Assembly (NCBI RefSeq): GCF_003985155.1
Contig: NZ_ML133691.1
Span: 1-64,000 of the forward strand
Direction: 5' to 3'
Source of the DNA: Rhizobium vallis
Lineage (GTDB): Bacteria > Pseudomonadota > Alphaproteobacteria > Rhizobiales > Rhizobiaceae
DNA length: 64,000 bases
Under the pieces are notes generated by a model. It saw nothing but the letters and a program-made list of their open reading frames with translations, searched no databases and was not told the DNA's origin. This document shows, piece by piece, positions 59,250 to 64,000 of this stretch (position 1 is the first letter of the stretch; each line of letters starts with the position of its first letter). The translations under genes and the position numbers were made by a program.

Positions 59250-59870
59250 TGTTACAGTGAGGCCGAACGTTTTGCGTCGGTCACGGCTTGCCACGGCGCG
59301 ATTGCGTAGATCCGATGGATGTGGGTGGCGAGGGCGGAGCGTTTCTGGTGCGGTGGGACGAAAAGATTTCTGTCTGCCGAAAAGACCCAGATGAAACGTT
59401 GTAGCCCGCCCGGGGCTCGGAAGCACCACATCATTCGCTCCCGTTTGTAAGAGGCAGATGGGAAATTTCCGCCCGGTTGTTCAGCCCCTTGTGCGATCTA
59501 TGGTCGATAGCAGGCATCACATGCCGTCTTGCCGCTCCACATGAGCGTAGTTTATCGGTAACGATCCGCTTGGGCGACAGACTTGCTTTTTCAACAGCCT
59601 GATCAACAATCGCTTGGCCTTGGTGTCGCGACGAGCTTGGACGATTTCGTCGAGAACATAGCCGTTCTAGTCCACGGCTCGCCAAAGCCAGTGTTTCCGC
59701 CACCGCTCGTCCAGATGCCAGATGTCCTGTCGTGAGGGCTTCTTTCTCTGCAGTTGCTTGGCGTAGGCCGCGCCAAACTTGCCGCCCCAGCGCCAGATTG
59801 TTTCATAGGAGACGACGATGCCGCGCTCCAGAAGCATTTCTTCCACCAGTCGCAGGCTGCTGCTAAACAC
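59250..59870 (-). pseudogene. IS6-family transposase, degenerate
   Basis: Reading leftwards in shifting frames: SLRLVEEMLLERGIVVSYET, KKPSRQDIWHLDERWRKHWL and WRAVD with a stop in place of Gln, then SPKRIVTDKLRSCGAARRHV, HRSHKGLNNRAEISHLPLTN, and later GGLQRFIWVFSADRNLFVPP. All these are IS6/IS240-type transposase segments in the right order, so nearly the whole catalytic core is present but broken by several frameshifts and at least one nonsense change. The element is immobile. Confidence 0.88.
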
Positions 59871-60435
59871 GGTGAAACGCTCGTTGCGTTGCCGTGACCT
59901 GACGAGCTGCGCTGCCGCCCGACGATATTTGGGCGTCGATCTTTAGCAAATCAGCGATGACCGAACGGAGCTGTGGCCAAGGATGCTCATCGCTTGAAGC
60001 GGCTGGCTGCCATTTGGCGAGCATGGCATGGAGCTTCGCGGTCGCGCCGACGATCGATTCCGCTGGTGTATCCCATAGCATCTCGGCCACGTCGTCCTCC
60101 AGGGTGGCCGCCCGTTCTTCGTCCTGGACCGCCTCGCTATACCCAATCTGCTGGTCGGCCGCCTTCCAGGCCTCGGGCGCATCGGATGGCCTACCAACCA
60201 TCGCGAACAGTCTTTTTTCGAGCCCTTGCTGCCGCAGGCATGATTCGATCAGCCGATGGCGAGCCGCGCACCATTGACGCCAGATGGTAAAGGCGAGATC
60301 GACATTCCAGATATCCAACGCCGCCGTAAGCCGCGCCGCAACCTCGGGATGTGTGGGAAAAGACGCCACCACGAAGGAATGGAGGTCTCCCTGCGTGACC
60401 GCAGGTAAAGTTCTGCTATTGTCGGAATCAGCCAT
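59863..60435 (-). CDS. Hypothetical protein, 190 aa
   Basis: A soluble, mainly helical protein rich in Ala and Trp: GDLHSFVVASFPTHPEVAAR, LDIWNVDLAFTIWRQWCAAR, EAWKAADQQIGYSEAVQDEE. No family recognised. CAGGAGCTCGG precedes the ATG. Its 3' end overlaps the edge of the IS6 remnant by a few bases, so the native C-terminus may have been replaced when the element inserted. Confidence 0.55.
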   Translation of the reverse strand: MADSDNSRTLPAVTQGDLHSFVVASFPTHPEVAARLTAALDIWNVDLAFTIWRQWCAARHRLIESCLRQQGLEKRLFAMVGRPSDAPEAWKAADQQIGYSEAVQDEERAATLEDDVAEMLWDTPAESIVGATAKLHAMLAKWQPAASSDEHPWPQLRSVIADLLKIDAQISSGGSAARQVTATQRAFHRV

Positions 60436-60549
60436 GATCCGAGCTCCTGACAGCTTGCTTGTGGTCAGGCTGCATTCGGTGTTCCAGCACCGTATGCAGC
60501 TGATTAATTAGTCACTCTATACAGGGCAACTTTTAAATGTGCAATCAAA

Positions 60550-60568
60550 ATCACCATGGTATGGTGAT
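60550..60568. promoter_or_regulatory. XRE autoregulatory operator
   Basis: ATCACCAT-GGT-ATGGTGAT is a perfect 8-bp inverted repeat ending directly before the ATG at 60569. It occupies the ribosome-binding position, so the repressor would block both transcription and access to the start. The mRNA may be leaderless. Confidence 0.7.
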
Positions 60569-60799
60569 ATGAAGGGTATTCAGTGTAAGTTGGCACGCGT
60601 TGCGCTTGATTGGGGAGTTCTAGATCTTGCAAGGGCAGCAAAGGTCTCGACACAAACTATCACCCGCCTCGAGCGCGGTGAGAATCTGCGACCAAGTACC
60701 TTGGAACGTATCCAACGCGTGCTGGAACATGCAGGCATAGAGTTTATTTCAGAAAATGGCGGCGGAGTTGGTGTTCGCTTCAAGAAGCCTGTGTTGTAG
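60569..60799 (+). CDS. Small XRE-family repressor
   Basis: A 76-residue single-HTH protein: CKLARVALDWGVLDLARAAK, VSTQTITRLERGENLRPSTL, ERIQRVLEHAGIEFISENGG. The HTH fold is followed by a short beta end (GVGVRFKKPV), as in the small Cro/XRE proteins on plasmids and integrative elements. A perfect operator precedes it. Probably autoregulated; no target gene is visible downstream, where an integrase fragment lies on the other strand. Confidence 0.85.
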   Translation: MKGIQCKLARVALDWGVLDLARAAKVSTQTITRLERGENLRPSTLERIQRVLEHAGIEFISENGGGVGVRFKKPVL

Positions 60800-60916
60800 A
60801 CCGTCAAAGGCACAGGCGCCGGCTGACCATCAATGATTGATTCTCGCTTTTGCGCTGACATCAATGATATTGGTGTCGAATGCGGAAAGGGAGCCGCGTC
60901 CCTTCGTGTGGCGGCA

Positions 60917-61084
60917 TTAGGCGGCAAAATGCTTCCAGTCGGAGGCGTAAGCCTTGCGGGTGTCGGCGGAGCTGGCGGCCTCGACATAACCGCGGGCCCG
61001 ATCGGGGAGGCGCTCAAGGTGCGCCGGCAGGGCGGCGTTCGCTTCGGGAACAGGGGAGGGGAGTGCAGTGCCCCAGGGTTCGCG
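60917..61084 (-). pseudogene. Tyrosine-recombinase (integrase) N-terminal fragment
   Basis: The leftward frame reads NAALPAHLERLPDRARGYVE, then AASSADTRKAYASDWKHFAA and a TAA. This is the SAM-like core-binding N-terminus of phage/plasmid integrases (typical ANTRRAYASDWKHFAAWC). The catalytic domain is missing and no start is seen: upstream the frame meets TGA at 61085-61087. It marks an old integration module next to the XRE repressor. Confidence 0.72.
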
Positions 61085-61149
61085 TCACCGTTACACCATC
61101 CGGGGGAGAGAGATCGACTTTTGCGGTTCCGAGCCCGTCGCTGAGCCGC

Positions 61150-61557
61150 TCACGCCGGTGTCTCCCAAGGATTGATCACAGATGCGTCCGTGTCTTCGAA
61201 ATCCTTGACGTTGCGCGTGACGAGGATCAGGTCGTGGACGATCGCGGTCGCTGCGATCAACCCGTCAGTATCGCCACGCGGCCGGATCGCGGCGATGCGG
61301 CCCCATTCGACCGCGATCTGGTCGGTCACTGGCAGGATGCGGTCGCCATGGTCGTGACGCAGCTTGCGCAGCCATTCAGTGAGGTGAGCGGCGGCCTTCG
61401 GATCCGACTTCTGTTTCAACGCAATGCCGCGCATAATTTCGCCGAGGGTCAGCGCGCTCAGATGGATGCTGAGCGGGTCGGCTGAGCGCAGCCAGGCAAC
61501 CGCCTGCGACGTGCCGCGTCGCGCCTCCGAAACGATGTTAGTGTCAACTAGATACAT
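61150..61557 (-). CDS. VapC-family PIN-domain toxin
   Basis: A 135-residue PIN-domain ribonuclease: MYLVDTNIVSEARRG with the first acidic residue Asp5, LSALTLGEIMRGI with the second acidic Glu, and DGLIAATAIVHDLILVTRNV with the third (DTDGLIAATA). This is the FitB/VapC type that cuts tRNA or mRNA. It overlaps the antitoxin gene by one base, in the usual antitoxin-first order. All catalytic positions appear intact. Confidence 0.94.
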   Translation of the reverse strand: MYLVDTNIVSEARRGTSQAVAWLRSADPLSIHLSALTLGEIMRGIALKQKSDPKAAAHLTEWLRKLRHDHGDRILPVTDQIAVEWGRIAAIRPRGDTDGLIAATAIVHDLILVTRNVKDFEDTDASVINPWETPA

Positions 61558-61811
61558 CAGAAGGCCACGTCGCGGCTTGGCGTCTTGGCGCGCGCCTCGA
61601 CCGCATTGGCGAGCTCATCGTCCCAAGCGGGACCGCCGAGCAGATCGTCGACCAGCGTCGGTCGGCCGGCGCGCAAAGCGTCATAGTCGTGGGCCGACAG
61701 CACCACGGCAGTGCGCTCTCCACGAAGCGTGACGATCTGCGGCCCCTCGTGTCGCGCCTTCTGCACCACTTTCGAGAAGTGGTTCTTGGCGTCCTGCAGT
61801 TGCCATTCCAT
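61557..61811 (-). CDS. Phd/YefM-family antitoxin
   Basis: An 84-residue antitoxin: WQLQDAKNHFSKVVQKARHE, GPQIVTLRGERTAVVLSAHD, YDALRAG, the canonical Phd/YefM N-domain that binds DNA, then an acidic tail to neutralise VapC. A perfect 9-bp inverted repeat with a 1-base centre lies 16 bases upstream of the start, the likely autoregulatory site. Confidence 0.93.
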   Translation of the reverse strand: MEWQLQDAKNHFSKVVQKARHEGPQIVTLRGERTAVVLSAHDYDALRAGRPTLVDDLLGGPAWDDELANAVEARAKTPSRDVAF

Positions 61812-61826
61812 TGCTTTGCTCCAAAC

Positions 61827-61845
61827 TAGCTAGACTGTCTAGCTA
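61827..61845. promoter_or_regulatory. Operator of the Phd-VapC pair
   Basis: TAGCTAGAC-T-GTCTAGCTA is a perfect inverted repeat just upstream of the antitoxin start, beside an AT-rich TATATA element. It fits conditional cooperative repression by the toxin-antitoxin complex. Confidence 0.75.
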
Positions 61846-61879
61846 TATACATCTGCTTTTCCAGCTGATGAAAGCTCAA

Positions 61880-62283
61880 TTTCCACCGATCGAGGGTAAT
61901 TTCGGCCTGAGTCGGTGGGCAGGTAAGCCTTCCGGCGAATCACGCTCGATAGAGCGGATCAGACCGGCAGTCGAGCGTCCACGGCAATCGGGATCTATGA
62001 TCAAAATTTGCTCGGCAAAGGGTTTGGGAGCGAGGCTATCCGTCTGCTCCTGTAATACGCGTTCGATGATCTGAACCTGCGTCGTATTAGCGTTCACGTG
62101 CTCGCATACGACCGGCGTGCTATACGCGCTTATGAAAAATGTGCTTTTGTCATCGAAGGGCGAGAGCGGGAAGCGGCTTTTGTCGATGGATCATGGCATG
62201 ACGACGTCATGATGGGGATCGTTGATCGCGAGTTTCTGAGGCTGCCATCCTCAGCTGCTCACTGGACTAAACACGGACACTGA
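61880..62283 (+). pseudogene. GNAT acetyltransferase, broken by nonsense change
   Basis: From about 62000 the frame reads IYDQNLLGKGFGSEAIRLLL, stop, YAFDDLNLRRISVHVLAYDR, RAIRAYEKCAFVIEGREREA and DGSWHDDVMMGIVDREF. This is the core of a RimJ/RimL-type GNAT, including the acetyl-CoA loop (normally GKGFGSEA) and the R-A-x-x-x-YEKCGF motif. The TAA at 62056-62058 replaces the expected CAA (Gln). The N-terminal part is poorly recognisable. The 5' limit is approximate. Confidence 0.78.
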
Positions 62284-62285
62284 TC

Positions 62286-63038
62286 ATGACAACAATAACA
62301 AGTATCGTTTCCACGGTGACGGCTGCCTTTCTGGGCTCCTTCGTGGAGGTCGTCGAAGCGTTCACCATCATCCTTGCTGTCGGCGTGACCCAAAGTTGGC
62401 GGCCTGCCTTCATCGGCATGGGCCTGGCGCTTGTCGTTCTCGCCGTTCTGGTGCTGGTCTTCGGACCGCTGCTCGGCCTAATCCCGATCGACATCATGCA
62501 GTTCGTCATCGGCACGCTGCTGATCCTGTTCGGCCTGCGTTGGCTGAGAAAAGCCATCTTGCGTGCTTCTGGTTTCATCGCCCTGCATGACGAGGAAAAG
62601 GCATTTGCCGAGGAGACGGATAGCCTTCGTCGGCAGGCGGACGACCGCAGGGCAAACTTTCTAGCCGGCGTTACTGCGTTCAAGGCCATCCTGCTCGAAG
62701 GGATGGAAGTGGTGTTCATCGTGATCGCCACCGGCGCACGTCCCGGCATGCTCGGCTATGCGAGCCTGGGGGCGCTGGCGGCATGCCTTCTTGTTTTCCT
62801 TATCGGCCTTTTCGTCCACAAGCCACTCTCGACTGTTCCAGAAAATACGCTCAAACTCGTGGTTGGCCTTATGCTGAGCGCGTTTGGAATTTTCTGGGTG
62901 GGTGAAGGCATCGGCACGGACTGGCCGGGTGCCGATCTTTCGCTGCTGCCAATCTTCGGCGTATTGGCGCTCTTCTCGTTGGTGGCCGTCAAAATGCTTC
63001 GCCAATACCACAACGCGCATATGTTACCTGCCCAATGA
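62286..63038 (+). CDS. COG4280-type integral membrane protein
   Basis: A 250-residue protein with two related halves of about three helices each, around a charged cytoplasmic loop (EEKAFAEETDSLRRQADDRR). Acidic membrane motifs recur: LGSFVEVVEAFTIILAVGV near residue 17 and AILLEGMEVVFIVIATGA near 137. The E-x-x-E arrangement is reminiscent of the LysE/GDT1-like cation exporters, so a metal or cation exchange role is possible. It overlaps the next small gene by 4 bases (ATGA). Confidence 0.85.
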   Translation: MTTITSIVSTVTAAFLGSFVEVVEAFTIILAVGVTQSWRPAFIGMGLALVVLAVLVLVFGPLLGLIPIDIMQFVIGTLLILFGLRWLRKAILRASGFIALHDEEKAFAEETDSLRRQADDRRANFLAGVTAFKAILLEGMEVVFIVIATGARPGMLGYASLGALAACLLVFLIGLFVHKPLSTVPENTLKLVVGLMLSAFGIFWVGEGIGTDWPGADLSLLPIFGVLALFSLVAVKMLRQYHNAHMLPAQ

Positions 63039-63256
63039 AGATTATCAGAATCGCCTTCAACGAACTCGTCAGCATGTTCATCGACGACGGCGCACTGGCC
63101 TTTTTGGCGCTGGTCCTGATCATCGCCATCGGCCTTTCGGTGAAATGGGGGCTGCTTTGCGGCTCAATCGGCGCCGGCATACTGATCATCGGATACCTGC
63201 TGATCCTTGCCGAGAGCGTCGCGCGGGCTGCGAGACGGAAATTCACGCGCAAGTGA
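63035..63256 (+). CDS. Small membrane protein coupled to COG4280 gene
   Basis: A 73-residue protein with two membrane helices (DDGALAFLALVLIIAIGLSV and LLCGSIGAGILIIGYLLILA) and a basic tail. The ATGA overlap indicates translational coupling. Probably an accessory subunit of the upstream membrane protein. No named family. Confidence 0.8.
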   Translation: MKIIRIAFNELVSMFIDDGALAFLALVLIIAIGLSVKWGLLCGSIGAGILIIGYLLILAESVARAARRKFTRK

Positions 63257-63406
63257 TAGCCTTATGACATTGGGAAGGGCACTATCAATTCCCCTCTCCG
63301 AGGAGCTCATCGCCAGCGCCATATTTTCTTAGCGTCACCTTATATGCTAGGAGTAGACACCTTTAACGTCGCGACATTCCCGGATGATTTGTAGTAGTGT
63401 TCTCCT

Positions 63407-64000
63407 ATGAGAATCCTCGTTGTCGAAGACAATCACGAGTTAGCGGCGTGGCTTGGCAAGGCGCTCAAGCAGGCGAATTATGCGGTTGATATCGCGCATG
63501 ACGGCGAAGATGCGGGGCATCTCTTGAGGGTAGCGGAGTATGCCGTCGTCATTCTCGATCTGTCGCTCCCGAAAATTGACGGCATGACACTGCTCAAGCG
63601 GCTTCGACAAGACGGTAACAAGGTCCCCGTTATCATCCTTACTGCCAATGCCAGCCTTGATGGCAGGGTCGCCGGACTGGATGGTGGCGCCGACGATTAT
63701 CTTGCCAAACCTTTCGAAATAGCGGAGCTGGAAGCCCGGATCCGCGCGCTTGTCCGGCGCGGCCATGACCGGGCAACGCCCCAGATAGCCATCGGAGACC
63801 TTCTTTTCGACGGCGGCACGCGCCAGTTCACCCTGGCGGGCGAGACGCTGATTCTAACGCCGCGAGAACATGCGGTACTCGAACACCTTGTCCTGAAGGT
63901 CGGTACGACGGTCGCAAAGGCAACATTGTCGGAAAGCGTCTTCGGCTTCGACGACGCAGCGGACGCAAGCGCGATCGAAATCTACGTCCATCGCGTGCGC
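63407..64000 (+). CDS. OmpR-family response regulator (partial, runs off window)
   Basis: The visible 198 residues hold a receiver domain with the phospho-acceptor Asp51 in VVILDLSLPKIDGM, the acidic pair in VVEDNH, Thr at LTAN and Lys101 in DDYLAKPF, then a winged-helix output domain beginning QIAIGDLLFDGGTRQF and still open at the window end. It is of the TctD/QseB type. A histidine kinase gene would be expected next. It may regulate the COG4280 membrane pair just upstream. Confidence 0.93.
   Translation, partial: MRILVVEDNHELAAWLGKALKQANYAVDIAHDGEDAGHLLRVAEYAVVILDLSLPKIDGMTLLKRLRQDGNKVPVIILTANASLDGRVAGLDGGADDYLAKPFEIAELEARIRALVRRGHDRATPQIAIGDLLFDGGTRQFTLAGETLILTPREHAVLEHLVLKVGTTVAKATLSESVFGFDDAADASAIEIYVHRVR

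Noticed and set aside
1..64000. tRNA, rRNA, CRISPR arrays, repABC-type origin and conjugation genes
   Set aside because: Looked for by eye and not found. A plasmid or island assignment therefore rests on gene content only.

Overview
The window looks like accessory DNA, plasmid or genomic island, of an alphaproteobacterium, most likely a member of the Rhizobiaceae (Rhizobium, Ensifer or Agrobacterium type). The evidence is inference from family content and style: high-GC codon use, several ABC sugar-uptake operons each with its own regulator (XRE-cupin, GntR), a FixK/FNR-type regulator, and many small toxin-antitoxin loci lying between fragments of insertion sequences and integrases. I saw no rRNA, tRNA, CRISPR array or replication origin.

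Layout. 0-13 kb is a mosaic of short units: a secreted hypothetical protein, an SRAP/YedK protein, an IS3 remnant, a divergent LysR/hydrolase pair with a clear operator, a P-loop kinase, a TetR regulator with a membrane protein/flavoprotein pair and a VOC protein that share an operator, a methyltransferase, and a RelB antitoxin with a frameshifted RelE toxin. 13.2-21.8 kb is an XRE-cupin regulator plus an eight-gene catabolic operon: ribose-type ABC transporter, phosphotriesterase-like hydrolase, GATase-like protein, PfkB kinase, BtpA/SgcQ TIM barrel and an M20 carbamoylase-type amidase. Two 13-bp palindromes exactly 20 bp apart precede it. 22-27.4 kb holds HipBA, SDR and reductase remnants, a GST and an autoinhibited Fic protein. 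27.6-36.3 kb is a second catabolic locus: a two-gene Tm-1-like/TIM-barrel operon divergent from a GntR regulator, followed by a sugar ABC transporter, a Gfo/Idh/MocA oxidoreductase, a cupin and a frameshifted ABC ATPase.

37-57.6 kb is the most striking part. It is a protein-quality-control and stress island: a Crp/Fnr regulator, dnaK-grpE, cbpA-cbpM, three Hsp20 genes, a duplicated-repeat protein, a triple-BON protein, a KefB-type antiporter, an HdeD-like membrane protein, a peroxiredoxin, a DsbA-like protein, a PRC-barrel protein, a TrxC-type thioredoxin, a general-stress-17M-like protein, a glycogen-debranching-type enzyme, a glycosyltransferase and a PAS/LuxR regulator. Six promoters inside it carry the same directional box, NTGAC-N4-GTCAA(GGCG). 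This is an FNR/FixK-type site, and the only FNR-type regulator in the window is encoded at the island's edge. In content (Hsp20, KefB, HdeD, Trx) it resembles the transmissible locus of stress tolerance of gammaproteobacteria, with DnaK/GrpE/CbpA where ClpK would be.

58-64 kb is decayed DNA (IS6 remnant, integrase N-terminus, GNAT pseudogene) with an XRE repressor and a VapBC pair, followed by a COG4280 membrane-protein pair and a response regulator cut by the window end. Several genes carry single-base frameshifts (near 2880, 12380, 24521/24637 and 35361). Either these are true pseudogenes or the assembly contains indel errors; reads would decide.
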